64,000 bases of DNA. Source: Lindgomyces ingoldianus (lineage: Eukaryota > Ascomycota > Dothideomycetes > Pleosporales > Lindgomycetaceae). Positions 22,415 to 34,863 of the stretch are shown in pieces; position 1 is the stretch's first letter; every line of letters begins with the position of its first letter. Both the position numbers and the translations under genes were made by a program. Location of the stretch: assembly GCF_010093535.1 (NCBI RefSeq), contig NW_022985185.1, positions 1,027,822-1,091,821 of the forward strand, written 5' to 3'. The notes beneath the pieces were generated by a model, which had not been told where the DNA came from, searched no databases, and saw only the letters and a program-made list of their open reading frames with translations.

Positions 22415-22727
22415 TAAGATTATGCGGAGTCGGTTTGGATAAATATATAACAAGGTTGCCAGGTGATGTGACTCGGATGTCATTCATAATCCCACCTTGT
22501 TTCTACCTTATATATAATGATTTAATAGCGCCTTGGTAGAAATAGCAGCATGGCAGCACGACCACTGACAAATGGTTTATAAGCTAGTTTTCAGAAGCGA
22601 GATCAGCTCCCGCTTGGTGGACTACGGGCGCAATGAGTGGTGGAATTGGCGAATACGTGTTCGAACTCTCTTAGCGAAGACGAGTGGCTTCCTGTTCAGG
22701 TTACAGCTGACGCCAGCTTCGCTAATA
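22415..22727. other. Upstream region and edge of the AT-rich block
   Basis: 313 bp of normal composition between the secreted hydrolase gene and the first transposon end. A TATATAAT-like stretch near 22,510 could serve its promoter. The TA target dinucleotide of element F is at 22,726-22,727. Confidence 0.5.
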
Positions 22728-23337
22728 ACGTGTTTTATCAGTAAGCTGCGCACATCAGTAAGCTGCGCACCCCACTAAACCACGCGAAACCGCGTCCACA
22801 CCTTTAACTATAGCTTAACAACTATAAGCTTAATCTCTAGCAAAAGAAGGCAGGCTTTAGCTTGCTCTTGTCTTAATTAAGTCTAACTCTTATCTATTAA
22901 TTTGTGCAGCTACTGCAGCCTATAACATACTAGAATCTACCCTCTAAACGCGCCTTAGTAGTATTCTTCTAAAACGTAAGATAATCTTAGTTTACTGTAA
23001 GCTATTACCTATTAAAAAGCAGTTACTTATTTCCTAGATCCTAGACCTTAACTAACGCAGCTTTCTACTCTATATTATTAATGTGTGTTAAATAGCAAAC
23101 GTTCTGCTTTAAGCATGTAGCTAAGATCCTCTACTACTGCCTGTAGGCAAGTGCTAGGTATTGCGCTTTATTAATAGCTAGGTAGAGCTTTAGATAAAGT
23201 AGAATAGAAAAATATACTTCTAGCGCGCTCTTTATTAGAATCTAGTTAAGTTTAAAGCCTAGTTTAAGCTAGTAAAGGACACATGTTAGACATATAAAAT
23301 ACTAGATAAAAATACTTATAATTTTAATAAAATAAGA

Positions 23338-23414
23338 TGTCGCGTACAGCTATCCGTCTATATATATCCTTCTACTGTGCTAGCTAGGAGGTTAACTATT
23401 TAGCAAACGCAACA
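23338..23414. repeat. Left 77-bp LTR of the TRIM
   Basis: Direct repeat partner of 23,677-23,753 with only a few substitutions, mainly transitions. Confidence 0.85.
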
Positions 23415-23676
23415 GTTATAAGCCTAGTTTGCAGCGTAGTGTAGATAGTTAGCGCTTAAAAATTTACACACCCCTATTCTACTAATAAAATTACATTATC
23501 CCTAAGCACAGTGTGTTTAATTCCTACGCTTAGCAAAGAGCATTTAGGCTGTGCGTCTATTACAGAGGCTACCTTACTAGATCTGTCTCTAAGTTCTGTT
23601 GCTTAGGCTAGAGGGTGTGTTAAGGTTGTTTCACTATGTTTTACCTCTCTTGTTCCACAGTTTAAGCTGGGGGGTG

Positions 23677-23753
23677 TGTCGCGTACAGCTATCCGTCTAT
23701 ATATATCCTTCTGCTGTGCTAGCTAGAAGGTTAACCTTTTAGCAAACGCAACA
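23677..23753. repeat. Right 77-bp LTR of the TRIM
   Basis: Preceded by the purine-rich tract and followed by the TAAGA duplication. Confidence 0.85.
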
Positions 23754-23795
23754 TAAGATTTATAATAGAAGTTACTATTATATTTAAAGTTATTA

Positions 23796-24896
23796 ACGTA
23801 CTTCACAGGCAAGTTGCTTACACACCTAAGTTGCTTACTTTTGCTAAGACCCTACTAAACTACCCTTCTTACACTAATGCATTCCCTATAACACTACTTA
23901 AACATGCTAAAAGAACATTAGATATAGCTTACACTCTAAGCTTTTAAACAAAATATAAAACTCTTAAAAAAACATGCTACAGCTATGTACAAAGTTTTAT
24001 AAAAAATAATAAATAACTATAGCGCTAGATAACATTTACAAGCTAATTTTACAGCTAAATTATAAAGGCTAAGTAATAAAAAAAAGTAGGTAATTATTAA
24101 GACTATACTTAAGCTATATATATAAAAAATTTCCTCTTAGATAGCATTTATAGCTAATATAGCTAATTTTTTACACGCTAAGCATAATCTAGGCTATGTT
24201 TACATAAACTAGCCTAGTATGTTTATAAAGTGTTATTTAAAGCTTAAAGTAAAGTTTTAAGTGTAAGTATAGTTAAAAAATATTTAGCTAATTATAAAGC
24301 CTATTTTACTAAAGTTATATGTGTTATTATCTTAAATACTATACTTAGCTTTAATATTCTTTATAAGGCTAAACCTGCTTTAAATTACTTTAGAACTTTT
24401 ATAAAAAGCTTTTTTATAGTTATACTTACACTTAAATATTACTTTAAGCTTTAAATAACACTTTATAAACATACTAGGCTAGTTTATATAAACATAGCCT
24501 AAATTATGCTTAGCGTGTAAAGAATTAGCTATATTAGCTATAAATGCTATTTAAAAGGAAATTCCTTATGTATATAGCTTAAGTATAGTCTTAATAATTA
24601 CTTACTTATTTTTATTACTTAGCTTTTATAATTTAGCTGTAGAATTAGCTTATAAATGTTATCTAGTGCTATAGTTATTTATTATTTTTTATAAAACTTT
24701 ATATATAGCTATAGCATATTTTTTTTAAGAGTTTTATGTTTTATTTAAAAGCTTAAAGTGTAAGCTATATCTAACATTCTTTTAGCACATCTAAGTAGTG
24801 TTATAGAGAATGTATTAGTGTAAGAAAAGTAGTTTAGTAGGGTCTTAGCAAAAGTAAGCAACTTAGGTGTGTAAGTAACTTGCCTATGAAGTACGT
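23796..24896 (-). mobile_element. Palindromic element Ha, hairpin derivative of element H
   Basis: Starts ACGTACTTCACAGGC and ends with the inverted form, with TA duplications (23,794-95, 24,897-98). The left ~470 bp and right ~470 bp are near-perfect inverted repeats. The ~160-bp centre is a piece of the H transposase in reverse, which sets the strand. Removing it with one TA restores the frame of the F transposase. Confidence 0.85.
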
Positions 24897-25201
24897 TACT
24901 AGTTTTAAAACTATTAGTTAAGTAGTTACTATATAGCCTAGTAATTATAACTAAGTTACTATAATTAAGTGTATTAACACATATAGCTAGTTACTTTTAC
25001 TACTTATTATCTTACATAGAAAGCTCTACTAAGCTAGCTAGGATTATAATATCTCTAGTAACTAGACGCTTATAGTAAGTAATAATAGCTAAATAACTAA
25101 CTACTTTAGCCTAGCCTAGCTTAAGCACTTTAATAATTAAATAAAGACATGTACAGCAGAAGACTATTACCTGCTTATAGTAGATAGCTATAGCAACTAT
25201 G

Positions 25202-25803
25202 TGTTACAGCCAACGAACAGACCGTAATCAACTAATCAGCTATACCTCATAGCTTAAACGACGCCGGATGGACGGCGCTTAACCCTGTCCTAGACAGGTC
25301 ACATAACAAGACAGATAAAGAATAGCTCTACCTCTTAGATAAGTGTATTAAGGAATGCATTATTTAATAAAGAAAGTACACTTGCTTACTATGCGCGCAG
25401 TGCGCAGTAAGCGCAGCCACGCGCACAGTGCACACAGCATGCACTACATGCAAAACCCTATGTATATAGTTTGAATTATAACTATAGTTAGAAAGCTATA
25501 ATTACTGTTTAGTCTTTACATACTTAATAAACTAAAAGGTGTTAATACCTTTATAAAAAAAAACACTACCTTATATATCTTATATTATATATACTTTTAT
25601 TTTATTTTTTATAGATTAGTTTACTAGCTTTTTATATAGCTGCTAGGTTAAACTACAACTTGCCTTTCTTATCTTTACTCTACCTATACTCTGCTAAATA
25701 GACTGTACACCTAATTTAGCTAAGTTCTTACCCCTACTCTACAACATACTATAGGCTGTAGTGCTTCTAAAAAGACTATTTTATTAGAGTAAGAATTATA
25801 ACA
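25202..25803 (+). repeat. Left LTR of element G (602 bp)
   Basis: Begins TGTTACAGCCAACG. Contains a GC-rich core (about 25,385-25,450) that has kept many CA and GC dinucleotides. Closely matches 60,436-61,041. Confidence 0.85.
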
Positions 25804-25949
25804 GTAATTACTAACTTTTATAAAGTATAGCTACTTTAACCTTAGATATTAGCATAATAAGCGCTTTAGCTGCTAGCACTAGCTAGACCTCTATAGCTAC
25901 TAAGAAAGCGTAAAATTAGTAAATATTATATTTTTATAATAAGCTAGAA

Positions 25950-27150
25950 CAACTTAGGCAACACTTTTAGTAACAAGTATAATAAGGACTGTCTAGTGCT
26001 TAATAACTACACGCCCTCTAGCTAGAAGTAGCTAGTCTTTAAAACATAGCATATAAAAAAACTAGCATTAAATTAAAAAGAACTTTATGTTTTACTTTCT
26101 CTAAGGCATTTACTAGAGTAGCTAAAGACCTAAAACTATTTTTTACTAAGTGCTACTTTTATATGTAATATAATAAAGGTGCTTTTAAAATAGACAAAGA
26201 AATAATCTTATAAATAAGCCTACACCTAAAAAGATTACCTACTATATAGTTTTAACCCTACACAAATAATTAGATAAACTATTAAGTAAATAAAAAACTC
26301 TTACTATTAGAAATATAAAAGATCTTTAAAAATATTACTTTTTTTAAATTAGCCCTAACTGTAATCTATAATCTAGTTAATTAAAAAAATAAGTAGTTAA
26401 TAAAATAGACTTTTTATAACAAAAAAAAGCACTGTCTAATACTATATAGCCTACTTTAGAAAATAACTAGCTATCTGCAGATAGACTAACTAAAAAGCAA
26501 TAAAACACATGTTCTATAATAAGCTTTTAAAAATAATTAAAAATAAATTTACTTACACTAAAAAGCCTAAGAGCTTTAAAGAATACTTTAATAAAGCACT
26601 TACTTATAATAAAAGACATGCTAAACATTAGAAAGAAAAAAAAGTAAGTGTTATAACTTTAAAACCTAAATAGTTTTAGAAGAAAAAGAAGACTCTAAGG
26701 TTTAATAGTAAACCTATAAATCTTAGCTACACTAAACATATGCATAGCTTTCTTAAAAAAAAAGCAGTTCTTTTAAAAGCATAAAGCTACCTTTAAACAA
26801 AGAATAATAAAAATAGCTTAAAAAAAAGCATGCTTTAACTATAAAAAAGTAAGCTATTTCTAGCAAAACTGCCTAGACTTTATAAAGTAGAAAAATAAAA
26901 ATAGTAAGTTAGCTATAAAAGCTATATACACTAATAAAGGTCTAATAATAGAGAAACTTTATAACAGGCTAGATAAATAACTCTACTAGAGATGTAAAGC
27001 TAACTATAAATCCTCTAACTATTTAGTAAACTACTAGAAAGTAGAAGTCTAAAAAAAATAGTATCTCTAGGGCTATTAAACAAGCTGTAATTCTAAAAGA
27101 ATAGTAAAATTAAACATAAGTAGTTAACTATGTTAAAAACATAAAAAAAG
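25950..27150 (+). pseudogene. Degraded gag of element G
   Basis: The broken frame contains gag-like segments and, at about 26,830-26,871, a mutated zinc knuckle (C-F-N-Y-x4-Y-x4-C pattern where CX2CX4HX4C is expected). Stops are mostly TAG or TAA of the RIP type. Confidence 0.55.
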
Positions 27151-28025
27151 GCAAAGAATAATACCTTCTTTAATAAAACAAAATAGGCATCTTACTAAAA
27201 AAACTTAAAAAATAATTTAAATATAAAAACTACTAGAAATATAAAAAACTTTATAGTTATAACTTCTATAAAACAGAACTTTATAAGGTAACTCTAGATA
27301 ATAACTATAACACTTATAAAGTTATAAGAAAAATTACTATAGTCTATTATAACATACTACATAAAGAAAAATAATAAAAGTTTTTTAAAAAAATATTAGT
27401 AAAAAAAAAAAGCTTTAATTAGCTTTTAACACTTTTTTAAACTCTAGCTCTATTAAATAAATAGGTAGACACACTACCTCTAGCACTAGTAGTAACTAGA
27501 AAGGAGCTAGAGAAATAATAAATCTATAGATATTATATCTTATGTAAAAGTAAGCAACACAACAACTTCTAATGCAGGTATAAAAGTTACTTTTTACAGA
27601 TAATTTAAATAAAAAAATATCTATGTTAGGCCTAAGTACAGCTTATACTAATCTGTATAAATTTAAAGTAATGCCTATATACATAGTACTTATACATAAA
27701 TAAATACTGCGTCTAACATTAGCTAACTAAACACTGCGCTAGGTAGTAGCTAATTAGCATATAAAAGAGTAAAAGGTTTATAGACACTCTAATAAAACTA
27801 GCTATAACTTATAAAATGCTAAACTGCTAGCATTACAGTACAGGTCTAGCCTATAAAAGGAAACTTTAGACTAAATGTAAAAACACTTTTAACTGCGCCT
27901 TCTACTACTTTTAATAGAAAGCTAATTAATAAAATAATTAACTTCTTTACTATTACTAAGTAAAAAGCATTAACTGCCTAGTAAAAAAATGCATAATAAA
28001 AAAACATTAAGAATTTAAAGTTAAC

Positions 28026-28235
28026 TGTCTGTACGCAGCAGCAGCGTCACGATCTAGATACAAGCGATCGCGCACGAGCAGGACCACGTATCTATGTCAC
28101 ATGATGCTTGTGCGCGAACCTCTGTGCGCAAACATCTAGATATCCCCCTTTTTCTTTATACAAAGAAAAGACAAGAGTAATAGAACTAAAAACATGTTAC
28201 CTTTACTTTACTTACTTTATACGCTGTGCACACTA
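28026..28235 (+). repeat. Left LTR of element D, first part
   Basis: 210 bp that continue at 46,156-46,225 after element C. The joined 280 bp match the right LTR 52,976-53,255. Confidence 0.8.
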
Positions 28236-28510
28236 TGTGATGACAAGCACTGTCTCTACTACCGTATGGAGCTGGGGAAGCAAGGCAGAGTAGGTCGGCT
28301 CTATTTCAGCTACACTAAGATAGGGAGGAGAAAGGGAGCTTTAAGGGCAGCTCTGCAGAAGAAGTGCTCACAGCGCTAAGGCGCTAGCAAGGACGCTAGT
28401 GCTAAGTAAACTAATAGCGTTGCGCTAGTTGCACCCCCTATATCCTAATTAGCTGCACAGGCAGCTTGTTATGTGACGCGTGACAGAGCTCTCTGTGTAG
28501 GACTGTTACA
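28236..28510 (-). repeat. LTR of element C (275 bp), 3' LTR in element orientation
   Basis: Matches 45,876-46,150. Little mutated compared with the interior. Confidence 0.85.
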
Positions 28511-29201
28511 TCACCCTCTTCTAAGGCAGTCTTATCTCTAAGACTAGGTAGTTTAGCACCTCTACATTAGTTTTTAAACTAGTTAAGACTCTAGTATAAG
28601 TTAATTATTAACCTTTATAAGTTTTATATTCTTGCCTTTTTTATACGCTTATAACTAGGTGTCTAGTCGCGCTAGTAGACTAGGCTTAGTAGAATATGCT
28701 TAGTAGAAGTCCTTTACCTTATGCAGAGCTCTAAGGAATCTGTTAGCATTATACTAGGTAGGTTTAGGATTATAGCCTACCTATAAGGCTTAGTATTAGA
28801 GACGCCTGCAGTAGACGTAACTATCTAGGATGTTCTAAACCTGCTACTTAGGGTAACTGTTAACCTTAATTAGCTTCTTTAAAGGCTTAACCTAACCTAG
28901 CAGCGTTGTAGGTGCTGCCTGCTGTAAGCAGTCTACGTGGAAGACGTTGTGCATTCTTATGTATAGGGGGAGCTTAAGCTAGTACAAATAACCTCTTATA
29001 CCTATAATTAAATAGAGCCTGTACATCTACTAGTTAAGCTTCTAGCTAGGGCGCCTTATAGTAAAGCCCTTAAAAGTTACATATACCTTGTTGCCTACTA
29101 TAAAGTTAGGCTTATGCTACTTTTTATTTACCTAAGCTGCTTACTACTTTTAAGCTTAAGTAATGCCCTTCTTTATAATTTTAATTACTTATTATATAGT
29201 G

Positions 29202-29519
29202 TGTCACGGTATCCTCCCTAGATCCTAGACATAACTGTATTGGACGCGTACTAGAGTATTATTAGTGCACGTCTGACACAAACACAACACAACATAGACA
29301 TAAACTTAAGCATAAACTGCCTTAACACTAACTAAACTTAGAACAGGCTTAATTTATACCTAAAGCGCTTAGACTTCTAAGCTAAGTATTTAATTATTAA
29401 TTTTTTTCTAAACCTTTTTATTTCTTACATAATGTCTTATACTTACTATAATACCTTATGTAGTAATTAAACTAGACCTTTATAAAGCTTTATAACCTTA
29501 CTTATGCATAATTATAACA
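29202..29519 (+). repeat. 5' LTR of element A (318 bp)
   Basis: Its first ~80 bp kept CpG and CpA. Its last ~90 bp are strongly mutated, the reverse of the situation in the 3' LTR. Confidence 0.9.
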
Positions 29520-30999
29520 TTACATTATGTTAAAACTTTAGCTAAAAATAGCCTTTAAATTTAATTTAATAAGCTTAGTACTTATATAACTCTAAGCTAT
29601 TAAAGCAAGCTAAAAAGCCTTTTAAAAAGCACTTACTTTATAAAAAAGCTACTACATTGTAAGCTTTAAAGCTTTTTAAAAAGACTTTAAAAAATAGCTT
29701 TATATTATTAAGTAGTCTATTTCTGCTTTAACTTTTATTATAGTAGTAAAAACTAAGAACTTACTAGCCTTAAAGCTTACCTAGAAGTTTAGAGATAGCT
29801 TAACTCTTTTCTGCCTAACACTGCCTACAACTTATAACTTTTTTAACTTAGTAATAAAATCTAACTAACTCCCTAATCTCCTACTGTTTAATAGAAAATA
29901 GAAAGACCTACTTTTCTTCTTACATAAGCTTTAATATAAACTTAAAGAAAACATAGACTAATTTCTCTCTAAACATTTTTAGTTACTATATGCTTACTTT
30001 TAACTTAACTATAACATAACAGCCTTAATTAACTTACTAATAAATAAAAATATTATTAACTTAAATTAATTTATAGCATTTTTATAAGTAACTTATAAAG
30101 ACTTAAATAAAAAGTTAACAGCCTTAAGTTACCTAAACACTTTATAATAAAGAAAAAAAAGCTTTACTTTACACTTTACTAAGTTCTACTAACTTACATT
30201 TAATATAGGCCTAAATAAGATAAGTCTAATTATAGCCTTATATAACTCCCTCTTAACTAAACTGCAACGCGCTATAATAAAAGAACCTCTTTTAAATAAC
30301 CTTAATATATATGTAAACCTAATTACTACTTATAATAATAACATAAGGTTCCTTCTTATATAAGCCCTAATACACCCCTAAACTAGCGCAGTTATAAATA
30401 AAGACTTTAACATAATAAAAATTAATTTAAATTATGCTTTAGTTAGTTCTAAAAAGTGTAAAAATTATAAAAAAAAAGTTAATACTTTAAGTGTAGTAAG
30501 CATAGTTATATTTTTTAAAACTACTTTATTCTTTTTTTTTAAGTCTATGTAAGTAGTGCTGCTAGCACTTATTAAAGATTCTTACTATTTTAATTTTAAT
30601 TTTATAAGAGCTTTAACTTGTATTTAAGCTTTAATCCCTCTTACTACTCTTAACATAGCTGCAGCTATAGCAGTAAAAGCCTGTAAAAAGGCTTGTCCTA
30701 GGGCTAAGTTACCTCCTAGGACTAATTTAACACTAGATCTTTGCTAACTTATAGGCTAAGTCCCCTACTAATAACTAGAAGTACTAAGTTAATATTTCTA
30801 TATATTTATAATAAGAAACTATATTAGCTCTAATATAAGCTTTTATTAACTTAGAAGTAAATAGTATAAGTTATATTAATAAAGAACTAGCGCGTAAACT
30901 AAATTTTTAATTAACACTACTTACTTAAATAATTTACTTAACTAAATTTAATAGAAAATAACTTAAAAAAGGTTCTATTTTTTATACTATAACTATTAT

Positions 31000-33900
31000 A
31001 ATTACCTACTAACACTATAAAAAGTAGATTAAGCTCTATGTAATAAACATAAGATATTATAACCTAATCCTAGAATAACTATAGCTGTATTAGCATAAAG
31101 TTGCCTTTAATTACTAAGAGTAAGTTCTAAACTTTAACTCTTCTTAATGCTAAGATATATGCTTATGCTTACACCTAAATAACACTTAAATAGCACTTAA
31201 TATAAAAGGTCTTTAGACCTACTTTTTAATAACTTAGAAAAGAACTACTTAAGTAAAGCTAATAAGCTAGGCCTTTTACTAAAATAGGCTATGTAAAATA
31301 ATTTAATAACTACTTAAACTTAAAAAAAAAAAGCTTTTAAGAAACTTTTACTTACCTAATTTAGACATAAACTAGGACTTAAATAGTAGATAGACATTTG
31401 CTATATAGAACCTGCCCTATTTATAACTCTAGCTTAATAACTAGATTATAAAATCTACGCAGTTATAATTTCTAATATAGACTAAGCTTTAGCTTCTTAA
31501 AAACACACTAACTTAAAAATAATAGTTCTTTAAAACTACTATAACTTATTATATATTTTTTTTAAGACAAGTCTAATAAGCTTTTAATATAACATCTATA
31601 TAATTACTAAATAACTTTTAAGCCTAGTAAACAACCTAGTTATAGGCTACTATATAGGATGTTACTAAATAAATTAAAAGTGCTTTAAAAATACTTTAAT
31701 AAAAACCTAAAAAAAAGGTTTATTTAAGCTAGCTTCTTACTAGTAGTGTTACTTATACTATTTATAAAGAAACTTAAAAGTAGGCTTTAATTCTATATTA
31801 ACTACTAAAGACTAAACACTATTACTATTAAAAACTAATACTTAATTTCTTTTTTATAAAAAACCTTAAGCTAACTAAGTAAAGTAAAGTATTTTATAAA
31901 GTTAGATATTATTACTGCCTTTAATAAGCTAAAAATAGTAAAGGGTAATAAGTAGCTAACAGTGTTTTAGACCTAATATAGACTATTTAAGTACTTAGTA
32001 ATGCCCTTTAGCTTAGCTAACGCGCCTAGTACTTTTTAACATTTTGTAAATAACTTACTTTAACCTTACCTAGACATGTTCTATACTGTGTATATTAATA
32101 ATATTCTAATCTATAGTAATAGCCTTTTAGAGCATAAATAGCATGTACGCTTAGTGCTAAAAGCTATAAAAGAAGCAGGTCTGTAACTTAATATAGATAA
32201 ATGCAAGTTTTACTAATTAAAAGTTATATATTTAGAATATGTAATCTTTATAGATAGCATCTAAATAGACCTTATTAAAGTTTAGACTATGCTAGATTAG
32301 TAATACCTAAAGAATATAAAGAATATTTAAGCTTTTATAAAATTTACTAACTTTTACTAATAATTTATTAATAACTTTTTATAGCTAGTAAGCCCTATAA
32401 TTACACTTACTAAAAAAAGGGTTTAATTTAACTTTAACTTAAATTACTAATAGTCTTTTAACTAGCTAAAAAAAGCCTTTACTAAAGCTTTAATACTCTA
32501 CTACTTTAACTTTAAACTACTAATACTTGTAGAAGCTAATGCTTTAGACTATGTAGTAGCAGGAGTTTTCTTCTAGACTAAGCTAGATAGGACTATTAGG
32601 CCTATTATATACTTTTTAAAAAGAATAAGTCCTGTAAAAAGTAATTATAAAATCTATAATAAAGAATTACTTGCTATAGTACACTACTTTAAATAATAGC
32701 AACCTAAACTAGAAGGTGCAGCGCATCTAATACAGGTCCTATTTAACTATATAAACTTATAGTACTTTGCAACTATAAAATAACTTAGCTACTAATAAGC
32801 TTATTAGTTTAAATACTTATTTTATTTTAATTTTAAAATTACTTATTATCTTAGTTAAAACAAAGAGAAACTAGATACCTTTATAAAGTAATCCTAAAAC
32901 ATCTCTACTTAAGAAAAAGTGTAAAAGGCTTAACACTAAACTTTACTTTAACTTAAGCTATTTTTAGACCTTAACTTAAATAAAATAAATTAGATAATTA
33001 ATTAAATTATTACTAATAAGTATTTAAATAATAAATTTATCTAAAAAACTTTAAACTTACTCTAAAACAGCACTAGTTAGTTAAAGAAGGTAATACTAGC
33101 TAACTATAAAAACTAAAATAGTAAGCTATATTACTATAACTAACTTATAATTCTTAATTCTAATAAACTAAGAATTAAACTACTTTAAATTATACATAAC
33201 TTACTTATTAGAGAACACCTAGGTAGAGGAAAGACTCTTAACCTACTACAGAGAGAGTACTACTAGCCCCACATGTTCTATACTGTACACTAATACATAT
33301 TATGTTGCTATACTTACTGTAAAGTAAAGGCCTTTTAAAAAAAGTATAATAGCCTACTTAAACTACTTCTAATCCCTAAATAAGCTTAGAAAGACATATT
33401 AATTAATTTTATTATAAACTTACTCTTATCTAAAGGGTATATAAATATTATAGTAGTTATTAATTACTTAACTAAGTATTAACACTTAATACTATGTTTT
33501 TCTATAACTGCCCTTAATATAGCCTAGTTATTCTACTAATATATATAAGTTTACTATAGCCTGCCTAACATAATTATATTAGATAGAGGTACACAGTTTG
33601 TCTTAGCCTTTTAGGATAAACTCTATAAATAGCTCTAAATTATCTTTTATCTATCTACAGCTTTTTACTTAAAGACTAATAGCTAGACTAAAAACACAAA
33701 CACTGTAATAAAATAAGTCCTATAAGTGTACATAAACTACTAGTAGGATAACTAGGTAAAATAGTTAGCTATAGCATAGTTTAAAGCTAATAATATAATA
33801 TTTAAATTAACATAAGTATCTTTATTTTTAGTAAACTATAAATACTACTTATAAATAGAATTTAAACTACTTTTAAATACCCTCTAACTAACTTATTAAT

Positions 33901-34450
33901 TTATATAAGTAATAGATGTAAATAGACTTATTAATAAAATCTAAAATATATTTTAATATATTTATAAAAAGCTTATATAGGCTTAAGCTTTTTAATAAAA
34001 GTACATAAACTAATTTTAAACCTTTGCCCCTGCGTATGCAGCTAGCAAGAAGGTCTAGCTAGACACTAGAAATATCTAAATAAACTAATAATTAAAGAAA
34101 CTTAATTAAAAGAACCTTAGCCCCTTTATAGTAGCCTATATAGTTTTATTGCACACTTACTAATTAATTCTACCTAACAGCATAAAGATACACCCTGTGT
34201 TCTATGTATTATTGCTGCGCTAAGTAGCCTTTAAATCTAACTATCTACCTAGACAGCTAAACTTACTACTTAAACTTATTATTATAAACAATAAACTAGA
34301 ATACATTATAAAAGATGTTAAATAGATCTAGTTTAATAAAAAAAAATATATCTATAAATACTTTATAAAATAGACTAGATACAACAAACTGTTATAAGAA
34401 CCTATAAAAGCCCTATAAAAGAACTCTATAGTAACTTAATTTTATACCTA
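31000..34450 (+). pseudogene. Degraded pol of element A (reverse transcriptase, RNase H, integrase, chromodomain)
   Basis: The reverse transcriptase core reads LVMPFSLANAPSTF and, at about 32,080-32,115, TVYINNILIYSN, where the catalytic YIDD is mutated to YINN by G-to-A changes. Integrase features at 33,200-33,700 include REHLGRGKT, EYY-stop-PH (TGG to TAG) and ILDRGTQFV. Near 34,296-34,440 LEYIIKDV followed by YFIK-stop-TRYNK matches a C-terminal chromodomain. It is dead, with stops throughout. Confidence 0.85.
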
Positions 34451-34545
34451 ATACTTATCTAAACTAAACCTATACCCTAATAAAAATAACCTAATGCTAG
34501 AACTACTAATGTAAAGGATTCCCTTCCTAATAAGGGGGGGGGTAC

Positions 34546-34863
34546 TGTTATAGTATTCTCCCTAGATCCTAGACATAACTATATTAGACATGTACTAGAG
34601 TATTATTAGTGCATGTCTAATATAAATATAACATAACATAGACATAAACTTAAGCATAAACTGCTTTAACACTAACTAAACCTAAAATAAGCTTAATTTA
34701 TACTTAAAGCGCTTAGACTTTTAAGCTAAGTATTTAATTACTAATTTTTTTCTAAACCTTTCTATTCCTCACACAACGTCTTGTACCTACTATAATACCT
34801 CACGTAGTAATTAAACTAGACCTCTGTGAAGCTCTATAACCTTACTTGTGCACAATCGTGACA
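34546..34863 (+). repeat. 3' LTR of element A (318 bp)
   Basis: The last ~90 bp (34,770-34,863) are almost free of RIP changes, unlike the matching part of the 5' LTR. Confidence 0.9.

Larger units (their letters stand above)
23338..23753. mobile_element. TRIM: 416-bp terminal-repeat retrotransposon in miniature
   Basis: Two direct 77-bp repeats (23,338-23,414 and 23,677-23,753) start TGTCGCGTACAGC and end GCAAACGCAACA, so they have the TG...CA ends of LTRs. They flank 262 bp with no coding capacity. The element sits between 5-bp duplications TAAGA (23,333-23,337 and 23,754-23,758). A purine tract (AGCTGGGGGGTG) lies just before the right repeat. The size and structure match TRIMs, which move with enzymes of larger LTR elements. 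It lies inside the F transposase frame. Confidence 0.85.
29202..34863 (+). mobile_element. Element A: full-length Ty3/gypsy chromovirus-type retrotransposon
   Basis: LTRs 29,202-29,519 and 34,546-34,863 (318 bp each, TGTCACGG to CGTGACA in the least mutated copy). TSD TAGTG (29,197-29,201, 34,864-34,868). A purine tract with nine G ends 3 bp before the right LTR (34,534-34,542). Total 5,662 bp. The internal gag-pol is riddled with RIP-type stops. Confidence 0.92.

Noticed and set aside
28108..28379. Two overlapping 61-codon frames
   Set aside because: They lie across the LTRs of elements D and C, have no protein-like features and cross an insertion junction.
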